A stretch of 64,000 nucleotides of DNA from Flagellimonas profundi (GCF_017313275.1 NZ_JAFLNM010000001.1:868001-932000); one strand, 5' to 3'; shown: positions 24,288-33,518, numbered from the stretch's first letter. The notes: generated from the sequence alone by a model not told the origin. Numbers and translations are program-made.

Positions 24288-25916
24288 TTATACTTGAAGT
24301 ACACCCATATTGAACTTTTTCTCAATTGGGGCATGGTTTGCTGCCTCTATTCCCATGGAAATCCATTTACGGGTATCCAAAGGATTTATGATGGCATCGG
24401 TCCAAAGCCGTGCAGCCGCATAATAGGGTGATATTTGATCGTCGTAGCGCTTTTTAATTTTATCGAAAAGCTCTTTTTCCTTTTCGGCATCAACAGGTTT
24501 ACCGCTTTTCTCCAAACTGGCTTTTTCAATTTGTAAAAGCACTTTGGCCGCCGAATTTCCGCTCATTACGGCAAGCTCCGCGCTGGGCCAGGCAACGATC
24601 AACCGTGGATCATAGGCTTTACCGCACATGGCATAGTTTCCGGCTCCATAACTGTTACCGATCACAATGGTGAATTTGGGCACAACCGAATTGCTCACGG
24701 CATTTACCATTTTGGCACCGTCCTTAATAATGCCGCCGTGCTCACTTTTACTGCCCACCATAAACCCGGTAACATCTTGTAAAAAAACAAGCGGAATTTT
24801 CTTTTGATTGCAATTGGCGATAAACCGGGTGGCCTTGTCCGCAGAATCCGAATAGATGACTCCACCAAACTGCATTTCGCCTTTTTTGGTCTTCACCACT
24901 TTTCGTTGATTGGCCACAATGCCCACGGCCCAACCGTCTATACGTGCATAGCCCGTTAAAATAGTTTGTCCGTATCCTTCTTTGTACTGTTCAAATTCGG
25001 AATCGTCCACCAAACGTTTTATAATTTCAAGCATATCGTATTGGTCACTACGTGATGCAGGTAACAGTCCAAAAATATCGTCAGGATTTTCTGCTGGTTT
25101 TTTCGCCTCGACCCTGTTGAACCCTGCTTTGTCAAAATCTCCGATCTTATCTACGATGTTTTTGATTTTGTCCAAGGCATCTTTATCGTCTTTGGCTTTG
25201 TAATCGGTTACCCCACTAATTTCCGAGTGTGTGGTAGCGCCGCCCAAGGTTTCATTGTCAATGGATTCCCCAATGGCAGCTTTCACCAAATAACTTCCTG
25301 CTAAAAAAATACTTCCCGTTTTGTCCACGATCAGGGCCTCGTCGCTCATAATGGGCAAGTATGCACCCCCGGCAACACAGCTGCCCATTACCGCAGCAAT
25401 TTGGGTGATGCCCATACTGCTCATTACGGCATTGTTCCTAAAAATGCGGCCAAAATGTTCCTTATCTGGAAATATTTCATCTTGCATGGGCAAGTAAACC
25501 CCTGCACTGTCCACCAAATAAATAATCGGGAGCCTGTTTTCTATGGAAATTTCTTGGGCACGTAGATTCTTCTTTCCCGTAATGGGGAACCAAGCCCCTG
25601 CCTTTACCGTGGCATCGTTGGCGACCACCACACATTGTTTGCCTTGCACATATCCAACTTTTACGACAACACCGCCAGATGGGCATCCACCATGCTCCTC
25701 ATACATATCCTCTCCGGCAAAGGCGCCTATTTCAATGGATTCCGCATCATCGTCCAGTAAATACTCAATACGCTCTCTTGCTGTCATTTTGCCTTTGGCA
25801 TGGTGTTTTTCGATACGGTTTTTACCGCCACCAAGTTTTACTTTTGCCAATTTTCGCTTAAGTTCGGAAAGCTTTAATTTATTTTGGTCTTCGTTTTTAT
25901 TGAAGTTTATATCCAT
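24288..25916 (-). CDS. Acyl-CoA carboxylase, biotin-dependent carboxyltransferase subunit
   Basis: 542 residues with both crotonase-like halves of the carboxyltransferase fold. Recognisable parts are the N-terminal RIEKHHAKGKMTARERIEYLLD, PIIYLVDSAGVYLPMQDEIFP, the oxyanion-hole region MGSCVAGGAYLP, and in the C-terminal half DVTGFMVGS, NSYGAGNYAMCG and WPSAELAVM. The set fits methylcrotonyl-CoA carboxylase beta (leucine degradation) better than propionyl-CoA carboxylase, but no biotin-carboxylase partner is in the window to decide. Its stop is three bases from the convergent stop of copy B. Confidence 0.92.
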   Translation of the reverse strand: MDINFNKNEDQNKLKLSELKRKLAKVKLGGGKNRIEKHHAKGKMTARERIEYLLDDDAESIEIGAFAGEDMYEEHGGCPSGGVVVKVGYVQGKQCVVVANDATVKAGAWFPITGKKNLRAQEISIENRLPIIYLVDSAGVYLPMQDEIFPDKEHFGRIFRNNAVMSSMGITQIAAVMGSCVAGGAYLPIMSDEALIVDKTGSIFLAGSYLVKAAIGESIDNETLGGATTHSEISGVTDYKAKDDKDALDKIKNIVDKIGDFDKAGFNRVEAKKPAENPDDIFGLLPASRSDQYDMLEIIKRLVDDSEFEQYKEGYGQTILTGYARIDGWAVGIVANQRKVVKTKKGEMQFGGVIYSDSADKATRFIANCNQKKIPLVFLQDVTGFMVGSKSEHGGIIKDGAKMVNAVSNSVVPKFTIVIGNSYGAGNYAMCGKAYDPRLIVAWPSAELAVMSGNSAAKVLLQIEKASLEKSGKPVDAEKEKELFDKIKKRYDDQISPYYAAARLWTDAIINPLDTRKWISMGIEAANHAPIEKKFNMGVLQV

Positions 25917-25966
25917 TCTTTTCGAGAATTCATTTTAGTTGGTTAAAGATACGTAGTTATAATTAT

Positions 25967-25974
25967 TACTTTTG
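25967..25974 (+). promoter_or_regulatory. -7 box directly before the Gfo/Idh/MocA gene
   Basis: TACTTTTG, perfect match, six bases before the ATG at 25981. A TTG at 25939-25941 gives a long 25-base spacer. A nearly leaderless mRNA is predicted. Confidence 0.55.
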
Positions 25975-25980
25975 ATTTAT

Positions 25981-26964
25981 ATGGAAACCAAAATAAGATG
26001 GGGCATTGTAGGCCCTGGAAAAATAGCTAGGAAATTTGTCGAAGACCTTCAACAGGTGGAGGATGCCGAGGTTACTTCGGTAGCGTCCCGGTCCTTGGAA
26101 CGGGCACAGGAATTTGCAAAAGAATATGGTGCAAAAAATGCTTTTGGAAGTTACGATGAGCTCTTTGCGTCGGGAACAGTGGATGTGGTTTATATTGCCA
26201 CGCCACATAATTTTCACAAAGACCTATCTGTGATGGCCTTGGAGAATGGCATTGGGGTTTTATGCGAAAAACCAATAGGTGTGAATAGGGAAGAAGTGGT
26301 GGAACAAGTAAATGCCTCAAAGAAGCACAATGCTTTTTTGATGGAAGCTATGTGGTCTCGATTCAATCCTTCGATTCAAAAAGTCAAGCAACTTGTTGAT
26401 GATGGTGTTATTGGGGATTTAAAATACATTCACGCCGATTTTGCTTTCTATGCTTTGGACAAAGAATTGGATTCCAGGTTGTTGAACCCTGATTTGGCAT
26501 CAGGAAGTATATTGGATATAGGTATTTACCCCATTTTCCTTTCCTATTTGTTTTTGGGTATGCCCGACGAAATCATGGCCACATCAAAATTCCATAAAAA
26601 CGGTACAGAGCTGCAGACCAGTATGATCTTTGATTATAAAGATGCCCAATCAGTACTCTATAGTGGACTTACAAGCCATTCTAAAATGGAGGCAGAAATA
26701 TCCGGTACGGCCGGGGAGCTATTCTTGAACCCACGATGGCACGAAGCTGACGGATATACCTTGGTCAAGGATGATGAAAGCAATGAAGTCAGTTTGCCTT
26801 TAACCGGTATTGGCTATTACTACGAAATACAGGAGGTCCATAAATGTTTGAAGGAAAACAGAATCGAGAGTGAACTCTGGTCGCATCAAAACAGTCTGGA
26901 TTTGTCGGAGTTGTTGGACACTGTAAGGAAAAAATGTGGGGTAAGCTTTCCTTTTGAAACATAA
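25981..26964 (+). CDS. Gfo/Idh/MocA-family NAD(P)-dependent oxidoreductase
   Basis: 327 residues. The N-terminal Rossmann domain starts at once (RWGIVGPGKIARKF) and includes the characteristic CEKPIG (lysine of the family) near residue 95 and EAMWSRFNP near 121; the C-terminal alpha/beta domain has GSILDIGIYP with the active-site Asp-x-x-x-Tyr pattern. The closest described relatives are trans-1,2-dihydrobenzene-1,2-diol / D-xylose dehydrogenase-like enzymes, but the substrate is not predictable. The ATG at 25981 is favoured over 25972 because the -7 box overlaps the latter. Confidence 0.9.
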   Translation: METKIRWGIVGPGKIARKFVEDLQQVEDAEVTSVASRSLERAQEFAKEYGAKNAFGSYDELFASGTVDVVYIATPHNFHKDLSVMALENGIGVLCEKPIGVNREEVVEQVNASKKHNAFLMEAMWSRFNPSIQKVKQLVDDGVIGDLKYIHADFAFYALDKELDSRLLNPDLASGSILDIGIYPIFLSYLFLGMPDEIMATSKFHKNGTELQTSMIFDYKDAQSVLYSGLTSHSKMEAEISGTAGELFLNPRWHEADGYTLVKDDESNEVSLPLTGIGYYYEIQEVHKCLKENRIESELWSHQNSLDLSELLDTVRKKCGVSFPFET

Positions 26965-27030
26965 TCCTTAATAATAACTTTACATTAGACCGATTTTTAC
27001 GATATTTGAAATTCTTCAGAAAATTATACA

Positions 27031-27213
27031 ATGGGAATGAATAAGAACACAGTGCTGGCCTATGCCACATGGATTATGATTTTGGTTGGTTTGGGAATGA
27101 TCGCACTTGGAGCTTTTAAATATGATGAAGTAGCAGGATGGGGCTTTGCTGCTGTTGGAATAGGATTTTTTGCCGTAGCTTGGGTTTTCAATGCCCTTAA
27201 AGGTAGAGTGTAG
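27031..27213 (+). CDS. Small membrane protein, CAL67264 family
   Basis: 60 residues with two transmembrane helices (about 9-27 and 36-55) separated by a short KYDEVAGW loop. It resembles the CAL67264 family of small conserved Flavobacteriaceae membrane proteins, which has no known function. It lies between the oxidoreductase and ettA, 33 bases before the latter, and could be cotranscribed with it. Confidence 0.75.
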   Translation: MGMNKNTVLAYATWIMILVGLGMIALGAFKYDEVAGWGFAAVGIGFFAVAWVFNALKGRV

Positions 27214-27246
27214 CCTCTTTTTCATAAACAATTTAATTTACAGTAA

Positions 27247-28938
27247 ATGTCAGACGATAAGAAAGTCATTTTTTCAATGTCTGGGGTAACCAAAACCTTT
27301 AAAACGGCCAATACCCCTGTACTTAAAAATATTTACCTAAGCTTTTTCTACGGAGCCAAAATCGGGATTTTGGGTCTAAACGGTTCGGGTAAGTCCACCT
27401 TGTTGAAAATAATCGCAGGTGTAGACAAAAACTATCAAGGTGATGTGGTGTTCTCGCCAGGTTATTCTGTTGGTTATTTGGAGCAAGAGCCACAGTTGGA
27501 TGAGAACAAGACCGTTCTTGAAGTGGTAAAGGAAGGTGTTGCCGAGACCGTGGCCATTTTGGATGAGTACAATAAAATCAACGATATGTTCGGTCTGCCC
27601 GAAGTTTATGAGGATGCCGATAAGATGCAAAAGTTGATGGACAAGCAAGCAGCGCTTCAAGATCAAATTGATGCTGCAAATGCTTGGGAACTGGACACGA
27701 AATTGGAGATTGCAATGGATGCCCTTCGTACTCCGGAATCCGATAAAAAAATAAGTGTGCTTTCTGGAGGTGAACGCAGAAGGGTAGCCTTATGTCGTTT
27801 GTTGTTGAAAGAGCCCGATGTGTTGTTGTTGGATGAACCTACCAACCACTTGGATGCCGAATCCGTACATTGGTTGGAACACCATTTGGCGCAATATAAA
27901 GGAACCGTGATTGCCGTAACGCACGACCGTTATTTCTTGGACAACGTTGCTGGTTGGATTTTGGAACTGGACCGTGGAGAAGGAATTCCATGGAAAGGAA
28001 ACTATTCCAGTTGGTTGGACCAAAAGGCAAAACGATTGGAGCAGGAGAGCAAACAAGCTTCCAAGCGTCAAAAAACATTGGAACGTGAGTTGGACTGGGT
28101 CCGTCAAGGCGCTAAAGGTAGACAGGCCAAACAAAAGGCCCGTTTAAAGAATTATGACAAGCTCCTCAGCCAAGATCAGAAACAAATAGAGGAGAAGTTG
28201 GAGATTTACATTCCGAACGGACCTCGTTTGGGTACTAACGTAATTGAGGCCAAGGGTGTGAGCAAAGCTTTTGGGGACAAATTACTGTATGAAGATCTCA
28301 ACTTTAAATTACCGCAAGCCGGTATTGTAGGTATTATTGGTCCCAACGGTGCTGGTAAGACCACCATTTTTAAAATGATCATGGGGGAAGAAACGCCAGA
28401 TAAAGGGGAGTTTATTGTTGGTGAAACTGCAAAGTTGGCCTATGTGGACCAATCGCACTCCAATATCGACCCTGAGAAAACCATCTGGGAAAACTTTAGC
28501 GATAGCCAAGAATTGATCATGATGGGAGGGAAGCAGGTGAACTCCCGTGCTTATCTCAGCCGATTTAATTTCTCTGGTAGCGAGCAGAATAAAAAAGTGA
28601 GCATGCTCTCTGGTGGTGAACGTAACCGCCTGCATTTGGCAATGACCTTAAAAGAAGAGGGTAACGTATTGCTTTTGGATGAGCCCACCAACGATTTGGA
28701 TGTGAACACGCTCCGTGCCTTGGAAGAAGGTTTGGAGAATTTTGCAGGCTGTGCGGTGATCATCTCCCACGACAGATGGTTCTTGGATAGGATTTGTACA
28801 CACATCCTTGCATTCGAAGGCGATTCTCAGGTGTATTTCTTTGAAGGTTCTTTCTCTGATTACGAAGAGAACAAAAAGAAACGCTTGGGAACGGATATCA
28901 TGCCCAAGCGTATCAAATACAAAAAATTGATTCGTTAA
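27247..28938 (+). CDS. ettA: Energy-dependent translational throttle protein EttA (ABC-F)
   Basis: 563 residues with two ABC ATPase domains and no membrane segment. Domain 1 has Walker A GLNGSGKST (43-51), LSGGERRRV and LLLDEPTNHLD; domain 2 has GPNGAGKTT, LSGGERNRLHLAM and LLLDEPTNDLD. The arm insertion follows the first Walker A, and the interdomain linker is rich in Arg/Lys (ELDWVRQGAKGRQAKQKAR). Length and order match EttA, which binds the ribosomal E site and gates elongation by ADP/ATP ratio. This is a conserved housekeeping gene. Confidence 0.95.
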   Translation: MSDDKKVIFSMSGVTKTFKTANTPVLKNIYLSFFYGAKIGILGLNGSGKSTLLKIIAGVDKNYQGDVVFSPGYSVGYLEQEPQLDENKTVLEVVKEGVAETVAILDEYNKINDMFGLPEVYEDADKMQKLMDKQAALQDQIDAANAWELDTKLEIAMDALRTPESDKKISVLSGGERRRVALCRLLLKEPDVLLLDEPTNHLDAESVHWLEHHLAQYKGTVIAVTHDRYFLDNVAGWILELDRGEGIPWKGNYSSWLDQKAKRLEQESKQASKRQKTLERELDWVRQGAKGRQAKQKARLKNYDKLLSQDQKQIEEKLEIYIPNGPRLGTNVIEAKGVSKAFGDKLLYEDLNFKLPQAGIVGIIGPNGAGKTTIFKMIMGEETPDKGEFIVGETAKLAYVDQSHSNIDPEKTIWENFSDSQELIMMGGKQVNSRAYLSRFNFSGSEQNKKVSMLSGGERNRLHLAMTLKEEGNVLLLDEPTNDLDVNTLRALEEGLENFAGCAVIISHDRWFLDRICTHILAFEGDSQVYFFEGSFSDYEENKKKRLGTDIMPKRIKYKKLIR

Positions 28939-28949
28939 AAAAGGAAGAA

Positions 28950-29630
28950 TTATTTCCCGCTGAGATTTTTGATTCCTTCTTCCAATAGCTTTTTCGCTTT
29001 CTCTAAATAAGCCTTTTGGTGGGCTGCCAAGCTATTTGGGTCCTGGTCATTATTAGAACTCGGACCGATAGAATTGGAAAGTTCCACCAATTGCTCAATA
29101 GCCTGTTCTGCGGATTGGAGTTTATCATCGGCGTGTTTTTCGAACACTTTGATCATTTCCAGTTCCATGGATGCTACCGAAGTGGTTTCGACAACTTCAG
29201 TTTCAGGGTTTTCTTCATAGGCAACTTCCGCTTCAACTGTCGGCTCGGTGGTTGTAGTTCCAAGCGTACATTGATCTAAAATGGTAATCAACTCGTTGAT
29301 TTCGCCCAATGCTTTTTTGGTAAAGAACCTACCGGCTTCCCAGTCAGCGGGGTCAATAGCCTTGTCCAATGTTTCCATGGCATCCAATGTTTTGTTCTTT
29401 GCTTTAACGCAAGAGCAATCTGCCATGAATGTTTCACCTTTTTCCAGAGCCGTCAAAGCTCTTTCGGCATAATACATTTGGTGCTCAAAATTGGTGGCTT
29501 CCATGGCTTTTTTACCATGACTGAGCGCATAAGTTACTTTGGAATAAAAATTATCACATTGATTAGCGTAGGTAGCTTGTATGGCAAAAAATATTGCCAA
29601 AACTACTAAAACATGGGATTTGGGAGCCAT
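28950..29630 (-). CDS. Secreted helical protein, function unknown
   Basis: 226 residues with a signal peptide ending near TYANQ. The mature part has a four-cysteine N-terminal helical region (CDNFYSKV; ADCSCVKAK; LDQCTLG), an acidic Glu/Thr-rich linker and a C-terminal helix bundle. No catalytic motif is visible. The ATG at 29630 is preferred over the TTG at 29636. It is convergent with ettA, 11 bases apart. Confidence 0.75.
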   Translation of the reverse strand: MAPKSHVLVVLAIFFAIQATYANQCDNFYSKVTYALSHGKKAMEATNFEHQMYYAERALTALEKGETFMADCSCVKAKNKTLDAMETLDKAIDPADWEAGRFFTKKALGEINELITILDQCTLGTTTTEPTVEAEVAYEENPETEVVETTSVASMELEMIKVFEKHADDKLQSAEQAIEQLVELSNSIGPSSNNDQDPNSLAAHQKAYLEKAKKLLEEGIKNLSGK

Positions 29631-29695
29631 ATTCAAGTTTTTTGGTTATTAAGTTTGTTGTTCTAACGAGGAAAACCCGTTATTATTTCATAGGA

Positions 29696-30493
29696 CTAAT
29701 AATCTTCGTTAGGATACCAGTCCAATTGCACTACTTCAATGTTGGAATCACCTTCGTTTACTAGGTTTTTGAACTTTTCCACATCACTAACCTCGGGTCT
29801 TCCCCTAAAATGATATGGGTATACCTGTTTGGGCTTAAATTCCAATACGGCATCTGCAGCACTTTCCACGGTCATGGTGTAGGGTAGGTTCATACATACA
29901 AAGGCTTTGTCAATATTTTCCAAAGCGCGCATTTCTGGAATATCTTCTGTATCGCCAGAAAAATAGATACGTTCATCACCAAAGGTGAACACATAACCAT
30001 TTCCTCTACCTTTTACGTGAAAGTCCTTTGCCTCTTCACGAAGGTTGTACATGGGAATGGCTTTTACGGAAAAACCGGCCATTTCTTTGGTTTCACCATT
30101 TTTCATAGTGGTGGTTTTTGACGATAAACCTTCTTCCATTTGTAATTTTACAGCATCGGGAGCAATAATCTGAACTCCTTCCAGATTCAATTCGTTCAGG
30201 GTTTCGGGATTAAAGTGGTCGCCGTGCACATCTGTTATAAAAATCATGTCCGGTGATTCTTGACCTTCAAAAGCGGCCTTGCCACCAACAGGGTCTATAT
30301 ATATGGTGTTACCATCCCATTCAATCACTGCAGTGGCATGTTCAATAGGAACAATTTCCGCAGGGGAAGGAGCCTCCATTTCTTCCATTTCAGTCTTGAC
30401 CTCTGCAGTTTCCTCTTGTTTCTTTTCTTTTTCTTTACATGAAACCAAGATGATCAGTAAGGTACTGGCAATTAAAAGTATATTTTTTTTCAT
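29696..30493 (-). CDS. Metallo-beta-lactamase-fold hydrolase, lipoprotein (UlaG-like)
   Basis: 265 residues. Lipoprotein signal with lipobox LVSCK, then a Glu/Lys-rich linker and a beta-lactamase-fold domain of the UlaG/L-ascorbate-6-phosphate lactonase-like group: IEHATAVIEW, TDVHGDHFN, YFSGDTEDIPEM and YPYHFRGRP provide the His/Asp ligands. The His-x-His-x-Asp-His site is reduced to HGDH, as in this subgroup. The lipid anchor means it acts outside the cytoplasm; substrate unknown. Confidence 0.88.
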   Translation of the reverse strand: MKKNILLIASTLLIILVSCKEKEKKQEETAEVKTEMEEMEAPSPAEIVPIEHATAVIEWDGNTIYIDPVGGKAAFEGQESPDMIFITDVHGDHFNPETLNELNLEGVQIIAPDAVKLQMEEGLSSKTTTMKNGETKEMAGFSVKAIPMYNLREEAKDFHVKGRGNGYVFTFGDERIYFSGDTEDIPEMRALENIDKAFVCMNLPYTMTVESAADAVLEFKPKQVYPYHFRGRPEVSDVEKFKNLVNEGDSNIEVVQLDWYPNEDY

Positions 30494-30661
30494 GGTAATT
30501 TCTTTTTTTAAATCCCTTTAAAAATAAGGGATAATGGGCAGAATTATAATTTTTGTCAAGATTATTTTTATCCAAATAATCCAAAAGCGAATCCAATGCG
30601 TATATAAACCAAACACGATTGATTAAAAACTATAAACGAGAATCAATTAAAACTAAAAGTT

Positions 30662-31552
30662 ATGACTGAAACAAAAAATAACAATAACGGATTGAAAGTA
30701 ATTGCCGGTCTGTTGGGTGTAGTTCTTTTGGGAACCATTATTTACACTGTAAGTCTTTATCAAGATAAAAAACAAACCACTAAAGCTCTTACAGAAGAGA
30801 AAGAATTGGTTGTAGAGGATTTGAACAACCTGAAGTCTGAATACGACAAAGCTATTTTGGAAAGCAATGCCACTAACGAAGAGTTGGTTGCAGCTAGAGA
30901 TAACATTGCAAAATACATTGATTCTGTAAGCAGCATGAAAGCTGACATTGCAACACTTTCCCGTTACAGAAGACAAGTAAGCGTTCTTAAGAAAGAAAGA
31001 GAACAATTATTGAAGCAAGTTGATTCCTTGACTCAGTCCAACAGCTTGTTGGCCATGCAAAGAGACAGTACTTTTGCTGAATTGGAGCAACAAACTGTTT
31101 TCAACGATTCTTTGATTATCCAGAACACTCAATTGGCCGATGCCGTTGAAAAAGGTTCTGCACTTAACCTAAGTACTATTAGTGTTGATGCAATCAAGGA
31201 AAGAAACAGTGGTAAATTGGTTTCTACAAGAAGAGCCAGAGCTACTGATAAGTTCAAAGTTTGTTTTACTATTGCTGATAACGTAATTGCCGAAGCTGGT
31301 GACAGAGAATTCTACATTGAAGTTCTTGGACCTCAAGGTAACGTTTTGGGCGAAGGTTTGACTAAAACTACTGAAGAAGGTACTTCCCTAACATATAGTA
31401 AAGGAACCAACTTCTATTACGAAAACGATGCTTTGGATGTTTGTGACTACATAAACAAGCCAAGTGGAGATTTCCAAGATGGAAACTACATGGTAAATGT
31501 GTACGACAGCAAATTGAAATTGTTGGGTACTTCCAGCTTCGAATTGAAGTAA
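30662..31552 (+). CDS. Membrane-anchored coiled-coil protein, conserved in Flavobacteria
   Basis: 296 residues: a short polar N-terminus, one transmembrane helix (LKVIAGLLGVVLLGTIIYTV, about 11-30), a long coiled coil (about 35-155) and a C-terminal beta-rich domain (KFKVCFTIADN to the end). Topology suggests a cytoplasmic N-terminus and a periplasmic domain on a stalk. Codon use is markedly uniform (AAG/GAA/GTT/AACs), as in highly expressed genes, and a very strong terminator follows. Function unknown; an envelope spacer or scaffold role is a guess. Confidence 0.8.
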   Translation: MTETKNNNNGLKVIAGLLGVVLLGTIIYTVSLYQDKKQTTKALTEEKELVVEDLNNLKSEYDKAILESNATNEELVAARDNIAKYIDSVSSMKADIATLSRYRRQVSVLKKEREQLLKQVDSLTQSNSLLAMQRDSTFAELEQQTVFNDSLIIQNTQLADAVEKGSALNLSTISVDAIKERNSGKLVSTRRARATDKFKVCFTIADNVIAEAGDREFYIEVLGPQGNVLGEGLTKTTEEGTSLTYSKGTNFYYENDALDVCDYINKPSGDFQDGNYMVNVYDSKLKLLGTSSFELK

Positions 31553-31575
31553 TAAACACACACTATCACTATACT

Positions 31576-31610
31576 AAAAAGGCCCGTCCAAAATTGGACG
31601 GGCCTTTTTT
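31576..31610. terminator. Strong bidirectional terminator
   Basis: AAAAAGGCCCGTCC (31576-31589), loop AAAATT, GGACGGGCCTTTTT (31596-31609). A perfect 14-bp stem flanked by A and T runs serves both the coiled-coil gene and convergent fumC. Confidence 0.95.
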
Positions 31611-31631
31611 ATGCTTCAATCTTTGAGCAAC

Positions 31632-33029
31632 TTATTTTAAGCTGCCTACCATATCCTCAGGTTTTACCCACTCATCATACTCTTCTGGGGTTACATAACC
31701 AAGGTTAATGGCTTCTTCTCTGAGCGTGGTGCCATTTTTATGCGCCGTGTTGGCAATCTCGGCAGCTTTGTAGTAGCCAATTTTGGTATTCAAGGCTGTC
31801 ACCAACATCAACGAGTTGTTCAACAAGGTTTTAATGGTATCGTAGTTTGGCTCGATACCAGAGGCACAGTTTACATCAAAACTTACACAAGCATCCCCAA
31901 TCAATTGGGCAGATTGCAAAATATTGGCCGCCATAACGGGTTTAAACACATTAAGCTCGTAATGTCCCTGTGTACCTCCAACGCCAATGGCCACATCGTT
32001 CCCCATCACCTGTGCACATACCATGGTCAATGCCTCACATTGGGTCGGGTTCACTTTGCCCGGCATTATGGAACTTCCAGGTTCGTTGGCAGGAATAATG
32101 ATTTCTCCGATGCCAGAACGTGGACCAGAAGCCATCATTCGGATGTCGTTGGCAATTTTATTCAAGGAAACCGCCAATTGCTTCAACGCACCGTGGCTTT
32201 CCACAATTGCATCGTGTGCCGCTAAGGCTTCAAACTTATTTTCAGCCGTAATAAAAGGTTTTCCGGTAAATTCAGAAATGTACTTGGCCACAAGCACATC
32301 GTATCCTTTGGGTGTGTTCAAACCTGTACCAACAGCGGTTCCCCCAAGAGCAAGTTCGCTCAAATGTGCCAAGGTGTTTTTTAACGCTTTCAAGCCGTGG
32401 TCCAATTGGGAAACGTAGCCCGAAAACTCTTGTCCCAAGGTTAGGGGAGTGGCATCCATCAAATGGGTTCTACCGATCTTCACCACATCTTTGAACTCTT
32501 CTGATTTTTTCTGCAACGTATTCCGCAACTGCTCTACACCGGGAATAGTCACGTCCACTATTTTTTTGTAGGCGGCAATATGCATTCCCGTTGGAAAAGT
32601 GTCGTTGGAAGATTGACTCTTGTTCACATCATCATTCGGTTGAATGGTTTTTTCACCTTCTCCAATTTTTTTGCCCGCAATTTCATGTGCGCGATTGGCA
32701 ATTACCTCGTTCACGTTCATATTGCTCTGCGTACCTGAGCCAGTTTGCCAGATGACCAAAGGGAACTGGTCATCGTGCTTACCTTCGAGTATTTCATCAC
32801 AAACCTGTGCAATAAGGTCCCTTTTTTCTTGGCTTAGCACACCCAGTTCGTGATTGGTATAGGCCGCGGCCTTTTTTAAATAAGCAAATCCGTACACCAC
32901 ATCCAAGGGCATGGATGCCGGAGCACCAATTTTAAAGTTGTTTCGGGAACGTTCGGTTTGGGCGCCCCAATATTTATCGGCGGGTACTTTTACCTCGCCC
33001 ATGGTGTCTTTTTCAATCCTGAAACTCAT
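31632..33029 (-). CDS. fumC: Class II fumarate hydratase
   Basis: 465 residues, full length for the iron-independent tetrameric fumarase of the TCA cycle. Diagnostic segments are the N-terminal [20 protein letters not shown], the substrate-site [19 protein letters not shown] and [12 protein letters not shown], the histidine-containing [20 protein letters not shown] split region, and the superfamily signature [15 protein letters not shown]. An inverted repeat lies on its promoter. Housekeeping metabolic gene. Confidence 0.97.
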   Translation of the reverse strand: MSFRIEKDTMGEVKVPADKYWGAQTERSRNNFKIGAPASMPLDVVYGFAYLKKAAAYTNHELGVLSQEKRDLIAQVCDEILEGKHDDQFPLVIWQTGSGTQSNMNVNEVIANRAHEIAGKKIGEGEKTIQPNDDVNKSQSSNDTFPTGMHIAAYKKIVDVTIPGVEQLRNTLQKKSEEFKDVVKIGRTHLMDATPLTLGQEFSGYVSQLDHGLKALKNTLAHLSELALGGTAVGTGLNTPKGYDVLVAKYISEFTGKPFITAENKFEALAAHDAIVESHGALKQLAVSLNKIANDIRMMASGPRSGIGEIIIPANEPGSSIMPGKVNPTQCEALTMVCAQVMGNDVAIGVGGTQGHYELNVFKPVMAANILQSAQLIGDACVSFDVNCASGIEPNYDTIKTLLNNSLMLVTALNTKIGYYKAAEIANTAHKNGTTLREEAINLGYVTPEEYDEWVKPEDMVGSLK

Positions 33030-33043
33030 AGTTTAAAATTTTG

Positions 33044-33059
33044 TCCTACAAAGGTAGGA
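33044..33059 (-). promoter_or_regulatory. fumC -7 box inside a perfect inverted repeat
   Basis: TCCTAC-AAAG-GTAGGA on the plus strand. Read on the minus strand it contains TACCTTTG (33056-33049), a perfect -7 box about 20 bases before the fumC ATG. The palindrome is centred on the box, so a dimeric repressor could occlude the polymerase. Confidence 0.45.
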
Positions 33060-33115
33060 TATAGGGCATTTATATGGTAGCTGATCATGATAAATACACT
33101 TTTTTTGCCTATCTA

Positions 33116-33148
33116 TTTGCTTTTTTTGATAAGAAGAAAGTATCTTTG
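33116..33148 (+). promoter_or_regulatory. Promoter of the 57-residue membrane protein gene
   Basis: TTTG (33116-33119), 21-base spacer, TATCTTTG (33141-33148): a full match to the Bacteroidota consensus. Confidence 0.7.
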
Positions 33149-33168
33149 TTAAAACAAAAGGAGTAAAG

Positions 33169-33342
33169 ATGTTCGAATTTGACCAATATTTAGGTTTTTT
33201 AGCTTTTCTAACAATTTTGACAATCGGTTTTTGGTTGATGATATTCCTATTGACCTTTGTAGTACCTTACTGGTTGATTGGTAACCTAAGGGAAATGATG
33301 AAAGAAAGAAAAGAGGCGAAACGCGCCCAACTAGAAGAATAA
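33169..33342 (+). CDS. Small single-pass membrane protein (57 residues)
   Basis: The frame starts MFEFDQYLGFLAFL and ends KRAQLEE. One or two hydrophobic helices (about 8-36) precede VVPYWLIGNL and a highly charged C-terminus (REMMKERKEAKRAQLEE). The gene has a consensus promoter, an unusually good Shine-Dalgarno AAAGGAG five bases before the ATG, and its own terminator, so it is very likely real despite its size. Function unknown. Confidence 0.75.
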   Translation: MFEFDQYLGFLAFLTILTIGFWLMIFLLTFVVPYWLIGNLREMMKERKEAKRAQLEE

Positions 33343-33350
33343 GATACACG

Positions 33351-33376
33351 AAAGGAAGCCAAATTGGCTTCTTTTT
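33351..33376 (+). terminator. Terminator of the small membrane protein gene
   Basis: GAAGCCA, loop AAT, TGGCTTC, then TTTTT. Confidence 0.85.
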
Positions 33377-33394
33377 ATTTTCAATCTGTTTATA

Positions 33395-33435
33395 AAAATA
33401 GTTTTCGTTGATTCAAATGGAAACTATTTTTTTTT
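33395..33435. terminator. AT-rich hairpin between convergent genes
   Basis: AAAATAGTTTTC (33395-33406) pairs with GGAAACTATTTT (33419-33430), followed by more T. It is the second of three successive hairpins between the small gene and the TonB receptor. Confidence 0.5.
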
Positions 33436-33465
33436 GCCCATATTCATTATTTAATATGGAATTAT

Positions 33466-33498
33466 AAAAAAAAACAGCCATATAATGGCTGCTTTTTT
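33466..33498. terminator. Terminator of the TonB receptor gene (bidirectional)
   Basis: CAGCCAT, loop ATA, ATGGCTG, flanked by an A run on the left and a T run on the right, so it works on both strands. Confidence 0.8.
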
Positions 33499-33518
33499 AT
33501 TTAAGTCTTGGGATTTTT

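Noticed and set aside
31740..32225. 161-residue plus-strand frame
   Set aside because: Antisense shadow of fumC.
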